Origin: Globisporangium splendens
Taxonomy: Eukaryota > Oomycota > Peronosporomycetes > Pythiales > Pythiaceae
Length of the DNA stretch: 64,000 nucleotides
Direction of reading: 5' to 3'
Assembly: GCA_006386115.1 (NCBI GenBank)
Contig: VFIW01000092.1
Span: forward strand, 1 to 64,000
Under the pieces are notes generated by a model. The model was given only the letters and a program-made list of their open reading frames with translations. It was not told the origin of the DNA and searched no databases. Made by a program: the position numbers and the translations under genes. Shown here piece after piece: positions 29,904-41,647 of this stretch (its first letter is position 1; every line of letters starts with the position of its first letter).

Positions 29904-31021
29904 ATGATGAGAATGACGAGCTCCAGCTCCAGACGACGACGCTCCTGCGTGTCGCTGCTGCTGCTGGTGGCGATCACGACGATGCTCCTCGCCACTGCGC
30001 TCTCTGTGGCGCAGTCCACTGACGACGGCGTGATGCTGCAGCCGACCTACGAGGACGACAATGGCAACGCCGACGACACCCCACAGGAGATGGTCGCCGA
30101 GGATCCCAACTTTGACCCGTACCAGGAGAACGAGAACGTCGCCCCGCTGATCCCCGCTGCGGCCATTGCGAACGAGGCGCCGCAGCACTCGGAGCACACG
30201 ACGTACGAGCCCAAGAACCGGAAGGTCGAAGTGTTTGACTTTGATCCGTCCGAGGGGCTCACGTTCTACGTCGGTGCGGGCGAGCGCGAGTGCTTCTTCC
30301 AGGACGCAAAGTTCACGGGCGACGAGATCAGTGGTGCGTACGTCGTGTCGTCGGCAGATTCGCATATTGATCTGGAGGTGAAGAACCCAGAGGGGGCGAC
30401 GATTTACCGCCGCTTGGGTGACGCTGAAGGCCAATATGAAGTCCATCCATCGTATGTGCTGCACTAGTCTAGTGATTATGATGACTCTGATGGCACTAAC
30501 CGTTGTGTATTGTTTATAGGATTGTCGGCGTGCATGAGCTTTGCTTCATCAATGCCGACTCGGACGGAAAGCTCGTGACGCACGTGACGAACACGCTCAA
30601 ATCGCAGCATCCTGTTGAGAGAGGTAGGCTTCTAGCCCAGGATTAACCCTCAGGAGTGTGACTCGCATCTCTTGCTTACCGTTGTGATTCCCAAAACAGA
30701 ACACGTTAGTGTGCTGGCCAAGTACGCGTCGCACCTGGACATTCGTCTCGGGGAGCTCGAGTCGGAGCAACGCTTGCACCAAATCCGAACCGAACGCCAC
30801 ATCAAAGGTGAGCCATAGTCAAATCCCTATTCGCATCGATATTGGACTGCTTTTGTGCTGACTTGTGTGCTGGATGCATTGTAGTCGAAGAAAGCACGAG
30901 CAAGCGTGTGTCGTTCTATGGCACGCTGGAGTGCGTCGTGTACTTGCTGATTTGCTTTTTCCAGGTGTACTACATCAAGAGTCTGCTCGACAACCCCAGC
31001 AAAGTGCGCTCGTGGGTTTAA
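29904..31021 (+). CDS. p24/TMED (emp24/GOLD) cargo receptor, four exons
   Basis: Predicted exons are 29904-30451, 30520-30623, 30700-30807 and 30885-31021, all in phase, giving 298 aa. A signal peptide covers residues about 14-36 (VSLLLLVAITTMLLATAL). The GOLD domain starts near residue 125 (GLTFYVGAGERECFFQD; GAYVVSSADSHIDLEVKNPE; VGVHELCFIN). A coiled coil (HLDIRLGELESEQRLHQIRT) and one C-terminal membrane segment (LECVVYLLICFFQVYYIKSL) follow, with a short cytosolic tail. p24 proteins shape COPI/COPII vesicles and sort cargo between ER and Golgi. An acidic, Asn/Asp-rich insert of about 70 residues between signal peptide and GOLD makes it longer than typical members. Confidence 0.9.
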
Positions 31022-31137
31022 CAAATGGATGAATGAATGAGAAGCCAACGTCGTGGATGCAAATCTACTGAGCAGCGATACAAAATACATCGAGGAACAG
31101 TGAAACAGAGAGGCTTTGCTATCATGATTGGTGTTGA

Positions 31138-32404
31138 CTACTGCGGACCCTGCTGCAGGTCTGCGTCCAATTTCTTAATGTACTCCAGGTCGGGCAGGTT
31201 CTGCTCTGGACGATAGTGCGTCCAGAGATCTCGAAACTGAGGGCTGAGTCCATGTCTCTGGCGCCCGTTTGCGTCTTCGTACATCCACAGCAGCCCACGA
31301 GCTACGCCTACAGCAACATCAAAAAATACTCAGAAAAGAAAGAAAGAAAGAAAGCACAAAACAGCTCGGCAGCTCCACACACTTACATTCTAGCTGCTGC
31401 GACGAGAGACCAAGCACATTCCACCACGGATCATTCGCGTCCGTGGCGACGTTCGGACTCACGTTGCATCGGTAGAGACACGAGATGTACACGGCGCCGG
31501 CTGCCAATTCCACAGGATTGAACGCGAGGCAGAGTCCGCTCTTGATGGCGTCGGACAGCAACAGAAACGCGAGTTCGCGGATATCGTCGTATGGAATTGA
31601 AGGATGGATCGCTTCGAGCGCAAACACCTTCTCCATAGCACGCGCGACGTACGCGAACGGCTGCGGGATGCCGATGTCGAACGAGATCGTCTGCAGCAGA
31701 ATGCGCTCAAGCAGCAGCACCTTCGATGCCGTAGTCTCGACTTCGCCGACGTCGATCACCTCGAGCAACGCATGCAAACAGTCCAAGTGGCGGGCGTTCG
31801 CGGCCTCGGGGTCGTTCCCGAGCGACGCACTCATCTCGACAACCTTCCCTGCCGAGTTCTTTCGTCGACTTGCTGACGTCGTCGATGGTGGCTGGCTCCG
31901 GGGACCGCCATTAGCACTGCCACCAATGTTCCGAGCATCGAGAGCCGGTCGGCTCTTACTGCTGCTTTTCTTCCGGAGCTCGTCCCGGTCCGGGTGCTTG
32001 CACAGCAGCAGGTACAGCGAACACTCGGTCAGCAGCCGCACTTTGATGGGGAACTCCTCGGTCTTGGCCGCGAGAAAGACCGCCGCCGTCGCAAGCAGGA
32101 ACCGATCGTGGTGCTGGAACGAGTGCAACATGTAGAACCGCTGCACGTACAATTGTGCCGCGACCGTGGGCGCGTCCGGGATCTCGACGATCGCCGCGAG
32201 GTCTTCGACGAACTCGCACGTCGTGCGGCGCAGCTGTTGCTCGACGTCCCAGGGGATCTGCGACGCCGTGGGTGCCGCGGCAGCGCTTGACACATTGCCG
32301 TCGCTCTGTGTTGGCGTCTGCGAAGCTGCGGAGCCGCTCGGACGCGCGAGGACGAACGCGCGGAACGCCGGGAAGACCCACTTGTCCAGCGACTCGATCG
32401 CCAT
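31138..32404 (-). CDS. Cyclin (K/T/L-like transcriptional type), two exons
   Basis: Exon 1 is 31387-32404 and exon 2 is 31138-31301, with an 85-nt intron (GTAAGT...GTAG), giving 393 aa. Cyclin box 1: VAAQLYVQRFYMLHSFQHHD, then FLLATAAVFLAAKTEEFPIK. Box 2: VLLLERILLQTISFDIGIPQ, then GLCLAFNPVELAAGAVYISC. A Ser/Arg-rich insert of about 70 residues splits the first box. The conserved AAKTEE run fits cyclins that pair with CDK9/CDK12-type kinases acting on RNA polymerase II. The exact class needs a tree. It is convergent with the p24 gene. Confidence 0.87.
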
Positions 32405-33067
32405 GTTTTGGATGCAAACAGGCGACTGTTGTGTGTGTGTGGCCTTCAGGATAAATGGATCACAGTAGTATAATTGTAGCCAATGAAAGGGCGGATGAAG
32501 ACTTCCTGAAGTGTGATTGGTGAATTTGTATACATGTTCTGAGCTGGTGTAAATGACATGACAAAAGAGGAGCGATGACAATGCATTTCGATGTGAATGG
32601 AACTGGAACGGAACACTCACTTTATTGCTTTTACTAGAACAAATGCACTGGCGCAACACTACGGACAACCATCAGATTTCTACTGGTGCTTGCTCTTGAA
32701 GAGATCGAGCGATACACCGAAGCAAGCGCGATCTCTTGTTTAGTCACCACGGCTCACTTTCTTGGAGTGTCCGTCACTTGTGCTTGGACAGTCTGTCATC
32801 ATTTTCAGAACCTTCCATTCTTGGTGTTGACAACCAACTACCGAAATACATACATTCCATTAAGTACGTATCCGAACTTAAAAACATCATCAGTCTCTTG
32901 AATAGAGGACTCACTGTGGAAGAATGTTCCACAGACACACGCCATACTCAGTCCCAGTCACCGACTGGCGCCTTCGCGCAACCTTGCATGTCCATCGTGA
33001 GTGGCTGGTGTGATATCGAAAAGCGCAGGAATCAACAGATCCGCAAGAGACCGATTGATCGACCGCC
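32405..33067. other. Intergenic region between cyclin and TIM50
   Basis: No gene is seen. This must hold the promoters of two divergent genes. Nothing specific is recognised. Confidence 0.5.
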
Positions 33068-34565
33068 ATGCTGCCTCGCGCGTTGCTGCGGAATGCCGCG
33101 GCGCTGCGCAGCACGAGCCGCCTCGCTATCGCGCGCTTCTCTTCTGCGTCGTCCGAGAGCGCCGTTGCGACCACAGGCTCCTCGTCCTCCGTGTTCAGTG
33201 CTGTGGGTCGCGATGTCCCATTGAATGTGGTGTCTCGTCAAGCGCGACGCCAAGCGCGCAAGCTGGAGAAGTCTGCCGGCGGTCTCGGCAGCGCACCTGC
33301 CACGAAGGGTGTGCGCACGTCGTCGCTTCCCAGCAAGATCTCGTTTGCACTGCTCGCTGGCAGTGTCTCGGGCTCGGTGGTGTGGCACTTTATCCTGGAT
33401 GAAGCCACGAAGAAGAGCATCACGGACACCCTCGGCGCGACGTTTTTGGGCGACATCTACGCGCTTGCGGCCACGAAAGTGGAGGAGCTGTTCCGTCCAT
33501 TCACGGACCCATCGCGTGAAAAGCTGCTGCCTGTAAGTGCTGCTGATATGTGGACTTCGAGTCGCAGTTGTCGCGTTTTAATGATGCCGTGTGTGTGTGA
33601 ATGTATCGTTTTTCATAATAGGACTGGCCGATTCCACAAGTTCCAGCTGATACGCCACCTGTTCCAGTGCTCGTGTTGGATCTGGAAGACACATTGGTGC
33701 ACTCGGAATGGAGCGTAAGTGGTTATTGAGTCTGCAGCTGTTGCGTCTGCTGCTGTTGCGTCTGCTGTTTGCCCACATACTGACGGTTGCCATGTGTCAT
33801 TTCCATTAGCGAAAGCACGGTTGGCGTCACGCGAAGCGTCCGGGCGTGGACGAGTTCTTGGAAACGCTCTGCCAGGTACGCAAAGGAACTATTCACTAAC
33901 GCATAATCGCATTGAAGCTGACTTTGTGTCATGTTTCCCGCTTGCATGTGTTTCTGGATGGACGTCTCTTGTGGCAATAGTACTACGAAATTGTGATCTT
34001 TTCGCAAAACCCGATGGCTGAGGAAGTCGTGATGAAACTCGACCCAAAGGTATGCGTCTGTGTGGCTCCGTCTTTTGCCACCGCACGCCTCTAACTGCTG
34101 TACATTTTGTGTTCTTTGTAGCAATGCGCGCTCCACATTCTCTCGCGTGATGCGACGCGTTACCTCAAGGGCGCTCACGTCAAGGACCTTTCGAACTTGA
34201 ACCGCGATCTGCGTCAAGTGGTGATCGTCGACGATGACCCCGCGGCGTACCAGTTGCAGCCTGAGAACGCGATCCCGATCAAGCCGTTCACGAACGGCAG
34301 TGCGCGCGACGACCGCGAGTTGACCGAGTTGATCCCATTCCTGAAGGCGTTGGCGTCGGAACGAGTGCCGGATTTTCGAACCGTACTGGACGAGTTCCGC
34401 GACGACGACAGCGTGATCCGAGACCTGCCGGCGCGATACAGCGCCCGCGTGCGAGCGCTCGAGATGCAGAAGGAGCAGGAGAAGCAGAAGGGGCTCGGTG
34501 GCTTCATCCGCGGTCGCCTCTCGCATCGCCCACCGACCGCAGGCAGTGTCGGCGCAGGCATGTAG
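33068..34565 (+). CDS. TIM50: Mitochondrial import translocase subunit TIM50, five exons
   Basis: Predicted exons are 33068-33532, 33622-33714, 33810-33875, 33981-34049 and 34122-34565, all phase 0, giving 378 aa. The N-terminus is an Arg-rich mitochondrial presequence (MLPRALLRNAAALRSTSRLA). A membrane segment lies near residues 97-115 (SFALLAGSVSGSVVWHFIL). The NIF/HAD-like domain follows: VLVLDLEDTLVHSEWS, GWRHAKRPGVDEFL, YYEIVIFSQN, LSRDATRYLKGAHVKDLSNL and QVVIVDDDPAAY. TIM50 is the intermembrane-space receptor that passes preproteins to TIM23. The gene ends in a Gln/Lys-rich tail and is convergent with the dynein pseudogene, about 40 bp away. Confidence 0.93.
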
Positions 34566-37235
34566 AGAAAATGCGAGAGACAAAGCTCTCTCAACATGAG
34601 CTTCAACAGTTCGTACATGTCTGTAAACCCAACGAGAGGAAGCTAGGAGATAAAAAGAAAGAAAATATGCACATACTTACACGCACGTTAGGAGAAAAGG
34701 ACAGCGTGTCCCAGGCACATGAGCCAACTTCTAAGTACGTCTTCTGCTCGGTGTTGCAGAGCAGACTCACGCCACGCAGCCCCCAGTGGCGCGGCGGTCG
34801 TCCCGGCGGACATTTCATCGTAACCATAAATATAAAATACCGATCTGTGCGCGTCGCGTACTTGTAGCACGGACACTCGAAGGGTCCTGCCGAGCCGTAG
34901 AGCTCCTTGCGGGACTTGAGCTCCAGCTCCTTCGACATGCTGTTGATGTGCAGCACGGGCAGCGACGTGAACAGCTTCTTCGGTTCGGACTCGGCGATCG
35001 TGCCGTCCTGTTTGCTCCACGTCGCGCCTTCCATGAACAGCCCATAGATGTACACGCCTTCGGCCGGCGGTGTGCGCACTTGCTCGGGACGCTCGAACTG
35101 CGTCACTTCGGTGTGGTACACGACATCGTCGAGTGCCCACTTGTCCGTCTTTGAGTGCTTTCGCGTCACTTCCTGCTTCATCGCGGTGAGCATACCTTGA
35201 GGATTAAAGAAACCCGTGAGCCAAAAGCAGTTCGGTCGACGCGTGTTTAGCCACGTTCGGCTCTGTTCATCACGCGAGATCAGCGACGAAAACCACAGTC
35301 CGAGCGTCGGCAGGATCCACGAAAACTCGTCACCAACGGACGTCCGCAGCCACGAAGGCGGCACTTTGGCGTCAAAGATTGCATCGAGCGTCCAACTGGG
35401 CTCCTCGGTCATCACGACTTCACCGCGGATCGCCATCTGCAACTGCTCGAGCATGCTGCGCACTTTCGAGATCACGCGCTGCAGCCGCTGGATCTCCTGG
35501 AACAGGAAAATGTTGAGCGGGATCGTGAGACCGCCGAGTTTGTTGATCTTGGCTTTGTAGTCGTCTTCAATGTAGTCTTCAGGGAGACGGTCGAGCAGCT
35601 CTTTTGCTTTTTCGCACACCACATCTTCGCGAGAGATACCCGAAGATCCACCACCTCCCTTGGGTTGCGTGTCTCCGAGCGTGCCTAGCAGCGAGTTCGC
35701 TTCTTTCACTCGGTACGTGAGATCGGCATTCGGATGCAGCCCAAAGATCTCGGGCGAGTCCACTTCGGGGAAGTTGTGCAAAAAGTTGCGGTAGTCGTCG
35801 ATGTTGTCGGCGACGGGGATACGATACGCGAAACCGTTTGGAATGCGGAAGATCGGCTCGGCTGGATTGTAGCTAAAGTTTGGCGAGCACGCTTCGGGAG
35901 TGAGACACCACTCGGTGTAGAAGTTGAACAGCCGTCGATCCATGTTGTCTGTGATCTTACCGCCATACTGCACTTCGGCGACCATGTACTGCAGCGTCGG
36001 CCACGAAATCGGACCGTTGTACAAATGCTTCTCTAAGAAAATGGTGCACGCCGACAGGTCGCCATTGCTGTATTCGTACGGAATGCCCCAGCCAAGCGGG
36101 CCAAACTTCTTGCGCTCAATGACGAGCGAGTGCAGGAAAGAGAGATCGAACAGCAGCTGGCGCCACTGACTAGTCTCCACACGCTCCAATTTGTCCTGGT
36201 CGACCATGACGGTGTACGAACGTAATAGACCGGCGCGCAGACCCTGTGGAGGTTCATTCGTGACTTTCGCTGACATCTGAAGCAGACCGAGAGGGAAACC
36301 GTCATTTGGCAGCGCTGTCAGGAACAGTCGAAAGCCTGGATCCATCGTTTCACTGAGCTTGATCATGATCTCCTCCATTTGCTCCATCAGCTCCAATCCC
36401 AACTCGCAATTTTGCAATAGTACCCACGTGCCGTTGACAACAGCAGCGTTGATTGCCTTCAATGCCACCGGTTCCTGGCCTTCACCCACCGAAACGACGG
36501 CAGGCGACGGGTGCTTCCTCTTTCTAGCTAACTGCTCAATGCTCTCGGTTGGATCGGCACCGATCGAGAGCAAGAAAATGACTGGCGTCTCGGCTCGCAT
36601 CTCAGCAAAAATGCTGTCAATCGTATCCGTCACTGGCTCGACGTAGCGTGGCCCCATCTGCTGCGTGTTACGGATAAACTCCTTCGTACTCAAAATCGTT
36701 CGATCCATACGCAACGAACGCACGAGGAGAAGCTTCAGGCACGGCCCAATCGTCTCATTTTCAGCTATGCGAGTCTCGTAGTCCGGTATCATGACCGTTT
36801 CCGGCTCGTTGTCTTCGTACCAGCGTCGCCACATCGCTTCGTTGGACGACATCTCATGTGGTAGATTCGAAAAGGACTTGCAGCTTTGCGCTAGTTCGAT
36901 CACATTCAGCCACGATTCGTTGGATATCCACGAAAATGGCTTCCGTCGAACCGAGTTGATGTCCAATGCAGCACCACCACGTGTCAGCAGGATGACCTCT
37001 TCGCGCGCGAGCAAGCTGTCGGTGACAAGGATCTTCATCGTCAAGAGCAGCACAAACGTCAGCTTGTCGCGTTCGTAGAGCCCACGGTTGATGTATCGAT
37101 ACGAGATGTACGTCATCGTCTCGATGATGTTTGCGACACGTTTCGATCCTAGGGCGGCCTTCTCTGCGATATCCATAGACCGCATGAACAGTGCCAAGAA
37201 TTGGTTCAACGACGTCTGGTACATGCAGTTGATCA

Positions 37236-37262
37236 ACGAGGTCTCGACGATCGAAAAGTACC
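37236..37262 (-). other. Deletion junction in dynein (stalk/MTBD and AAA5 missing)
   Basis: Upstream sequence up to MTHMGMV (frame of 37507) is followed without a gap by FSIVETSLINCMYQTSLNQF in a different frame. In intact heavy chains roughly 600-700 residues lie between these motifs. Confidence 0.78.
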
Positions 37263-37513
37263 ATGCCCATATGAGTCATCAATGCCGGCTTTGTTGTCGC
37301 ATCGCACTCCATCGGGTAGTCTTGAATAAAACCTTTCGACACAGCGATAAGTGCATCCTCTGGCCACGGCAAAAACCAATCGATGGTCGGTCCACTGATC
37401 AAACCTGGGAACTTTCGAGCGCGTTCGGCAAATTTCGCATTCAGTGGGGACATGCAGAGCACTACGTGAAGGTTGTTGCGCACGCAATCAATAAAGTACT
37501 GCTTCAAGTTGGT

Positions 37514-37516
37514 CTA
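37514..37516 (-). other. In-frame TAG in dynein pseudogene
   Basis: The stop lies between GQAET and TNLKQYFIDCV, where the family is continuous. Confidence 0.85.
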
Positions 37517-39274
37517 GGTTTCAGCCTGACCGGGTCGCTCTTTCACAAACGAGTTTCTCAGATCCGCAGTCATCGCCATCATTTCATCCTTCGCGAACAA
37601 ACCTGCAACTTCACCCGTCATCAAGATCGAGTTAAGCAGCTCCAAGAAGATCTCGTTCTTGATTTCAGCATCCGTGAACAGGAACGTTGTGGACTTTCGC
37701 TGATGACCAGCAGATTTGTACAAGGTACGAATATCTTCCATGAACGAGTTGGTGTTGTACGTTTTCGTCAAGACGACTTGGAAGATCACGGAGCCAGACA
37801 TGTACGAGGCGAGACGAGTCAGAGACTGCTTCCCTGAACCGCCGACACCCACAAGCAACGCAGAGCCACGAGGCATGTCAAGCAAACGCGAAATGCGGAG
37901 CAGATGACCTAAGGCATCGTCGAAGAGCACCAGGCGCATGCTTCGCTGCGGAAATTCGGTGTTGTACTTCTCCAGGAATTCCAAGACGCGCGATCGAACA
38001 TCCTCAAGTTGACCACCAGGCTCATAAATCTTCAACGCAGCGTCAGCGATTGCGCCATCTTCGTCTTCTTCAGGATCGCACAAGAAACTGACCATATTGT
38101 ACTGCTGGCGACAGAACACTTCGAACTCGTCGCCATGGTGGTTTTTCGCCAGCTCCTTCATATAATTGCCGTAGATCTCTTTATCCTTGTGATTGGTGAG
38201 TTTATCACAGAACACTCGATCACACTCGTGCTTCCAAGTGAGCAGCACGACCTGTCCGGGTTCCATCTTGGCGAGCTTCCCCTGGACCACACGGATGCCA
38301 CCTCCACTGGTGAACGTTTCTGGCGGAGTCAGCAGAATGCCCTGGAACACACGACTGAGCTCACGCATGTTGAAAATGTAATGGAATTTCGCTGGCGTCG
38401 GAAGCAACTTGGCCTTCATGAAGTTCCACAAATCAATCGTTGCGCGGGTGAGCTTGCCGACGATTGTGAGTGTTTCTTTACTGTACGTGTCTTTGTCAAA
38501 GCGTCCCGCCAGCATTTGTCCGTAGATGTCATCGATCGATGTCAACGACGGAAGAATCAAGTTGAAGATGAAGAACTGTCGCTTGAGACGATTCGGGATG
38601 TCATTCCGTCCACCTCCTGGATGTCCCATAGCGCCAACGTACTGCAAGTCTTCACATACTTTGAAATCACCACGACGGTCTTTGGTAAGGAAGCAGAACC
38701 CACTCAGCTCAATGATCATTCGCACGATCTCTAGTGTGGGTTGATCACCCCATGCATTAACGAGCGGCATACTGAGATCGTCCAAAAAGACCGTCATCTT
38801 CTTGCCTCCAGGAGGACCGAAACTTTTGCCTCCGCGTTTATCGAGTTCTGATTCCACAGCATTCTGAAACATGAACGCTGTGGTTGCACTTGAAAAGTTC
38901 ACACGCTTAATCATCATGTGGTCTGGATTCAGATCGTTGAAAAACATGAGTGCCGATGAAGTCTTTGCTGTACCAGGACCACCAACCATCAGCACTGGTT
39001 TGCGTTGCTTGTGCAGATTCTCAATCAGATACAAAGTACGAACCGAGTCCATCGTTGGCACGAGCAGGTTGGAGAAATCGAGCGTCTTGGAGTCCTTCGG
39101 GTAGTCCCACTTTGGTGGACGCCACACTTTCCATTCGTAGGTTTGAGGATGCACAAAGTACTCGTACACAGTCTGACCAGGCTCGCATTTCGGGAGCAGC
39201 ATGTTGTCGTCGTACTGACGAAGCCACTCGTCAAACTTGTTTCGATCGTCCTGTTCGAGGATCGCGCCAAACGA

Positions 39275-39277
39275 TCA
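39275..39277 (-). other. In-frame TGA in dynein pseudogene
   Basis: The stop lies in LYLYCIC-stop-SFGAIL. Dyneins usually have Trp here (WSFGA), so TGG to TGA is the simplest cause. Confidence 0.85.
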
Positions 39278-41314
39278 GCAGATGCAGTACAGGTAGAGCT
39301 TCTCAAACTGGATCGCCAGCTTCGCTGGATCTTCCGATAAGTTCAGACCGTGCTCCCCGAGAAGTAGACCTGTCAGCAGGTTGAAAAGTCTCGACGCTTG
39401 CCCAACACGCGACACAGACATGACGCCATTTCTGTTGCGATTCAAGTAATCGAAACAATGGCCGGGATTGATCGGCGAATTTTCGCCCATGTACTTCATA
39501 AAGAGATCCCGCAAGATCTGCTGATGCGCCACTGGCCGTTTACGAATCCACGCTTCGACGACAGGTGCCCAGTCCAAGTCGGTGTCACTGATAAACACGA
39601 TACCAGCACGCGACACCGTCGCGGGACTCGCATTTACAAGCGTTTCGACCTCAAACATCAGCTTCACGTTTTCAGTCATCGGCATGCGATCGCCATTTGC
39701 AAGTGTGAGAATCTTGTTATCGTCCAGCACGGTGTTCAGATCTTCGATCCAAATGGCATCGACAGGGCCATCGCAGACCATCCACGTGATGAATTTATTG
39801 GCCTTGCTATTGAACTTAGACCACATCGCTGCAAACACGCCGGTTGTCCATTCGCCCGACATTGGATCCACTTCACCATACATTTCTGCAGCTCGAATAG
39901 CCTTGGGGTTGAGCTTGGATTGCTTGTGATTGATCGAGGTCGTGACCATCAATGCTTGCATCAACATGTCAAACGTTTTGGTCTTCCCGCCACCCGTGGG
40001 TCCCACCAGCATGATACCGTGCCGCACAAGTTGAGTTTCGTAGAGCTGGATAACTTTGTTGAACCACCCAGGGTGGTCCACGAGGCCGGCTTTTTCGATC
40101 TCAGCTTGCAGCGCGAGCTGAAGTTCTGGGTACGACCCTTTCGGAGGGAATTGAACTGTCGGGAACAGATCCGCAAGCAAGGACAGGAACAACGGGACAT
40201 CCTGGGCAACCAACTTGGACAAGTTCATATCTCGAAGCGTCTGGTACAGCAACTTTGCTTCCGAGTCATTGCGGTTGTCTCGCTTGATCTTACCGGCACT
40301 TCGAAGCACGGCAAGAATGTTTCGCAGTCCCCAATCGTAGTGCTTCTGCGCAGACAGCTGCTCTTTACACGTGTTGTACAGAATGAAGAACTTCTTCGCG
40401 AGATCTTGGTAGTCTGAGTATCCAACGGAACAGAGCTTCACCTTCATGATGATCTCAAAATCGGGAACCATCATCGCCACACCACGGAACAACGCTTTCA
40501 GGTTTTCTGGTAACTCTTGGCGACCGGCATAACCAGGGTTCATCGTAATGAAGAAGCCGCAGACTGGAGAGAGCAGGATGTTCTGTGGATCACCAGGGAA
40601 CTGGAAGAACTTAGTGCCGGTTTTCTTGGCATTTTGGATCGCGAGCACTTGCTGAGCGACGACAGAGAGCACAGGAAGCTGAATTCGGTTGAACTCATCA
40701 AAGCAGCCCCAAAGACCGCCCTGGCAGAGACCCTTGAAGATTTTCGCACAATCCGTGTACTTTTGTTGATCGGTACAGTTGGTCACGACGACGTAAATAC
40801 CGAGCGTTCGGCCGAGATCTTTGACTGTCTCCGTCTTCCCCGTACCAGCAGGACCAGCTGGAGCACCACCAAAATACATGCCAAGAGCCTGTGCTAGTGT
40901 GATGTAGCAACGATCCGTCAATGGAGCAACCACGAGACGCTCTTTTGAGCCCAGGCACTCGCACTGGTAGTTGAAGTCGACATCCGTAATCGAAATCACA
41001 CATGCACCATCCGCATTAAATTCGTCCGAGTTTCCAGGTCGCCAGTAGAATCGCGCTTGTTTGAGCCATTCGAAATCGTTTGGATCCGAGATCTTTTTCT
41101 GTTTGTACAGAGTCACCAAGTCGGTCATCACATCTCGTTGATGGACGTGAATGGTCACAAGAGTTTCGATTTTGATACGATTTTGCTTGGAGCCTAAATC
41201 CGTCAAACACCAATTCGACAACTCCGCCAGTACCAACGCTTGCTTTGTACTAGTATCCTTCATGATATTCTTCTTTGCTCGACACTGCTCAAGAGCGGTC
41301 TGGATGTCGGTCGT

Positions 41315-41317
41315 TCA
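41315..41317 (-). other. In-frame TGA in dynein pseudogene
   Basis: The stop lies in LLGIQLM-stop-TTDIQTALE. Family members usually have Trp here, so TGG to TGA is likely. Confidence 0.85.
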
Positions 41318-41644
41318 CATAAGTTGAATTCCAAGCAATGAGGATTGCGTAATATATCGATCAACAAACTCACGCAGTCGCTTCAAGTCATTGCCGACAA
41401 CGCCAATATCAATTGCACTCTGGCGGCAAATATCCTTCATCGTGATCTGCATATTGCGCAACAAAGTCGCAAGCCAGTCTTCGATGTTTCCCTGAGCCTT
41501 CACGATTTGTGAAAACCGCACTTCTTCGACACCAGACATCATCGTATGGATCAACGTCTTGTCTTTCTTGTCGTGGTATACTCTTTCGATCGAGTCGAAC
41601 ACTTTTTCGTAATGCTCGTTCACACTCAGCGGATCGCTGCCGTG

Positions 41645-41647
41645 CTA
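41645..41647 (-). other. In-frame TAG in dynein pseudogene
   Basis: The stop lies in FYFVSNPGMLMIL-stop-HGSDP. Relatives have a residue such as Gln here, so CAG to TAG fits. Confidence 0.85.

Noticed and set aside
39275..39277. TGA read as tryptophan (altered code)
   Set aside because: CNOT9 and the M96-like gene use TGA as a normal stop, and TAG also interrupts the dynein frame.
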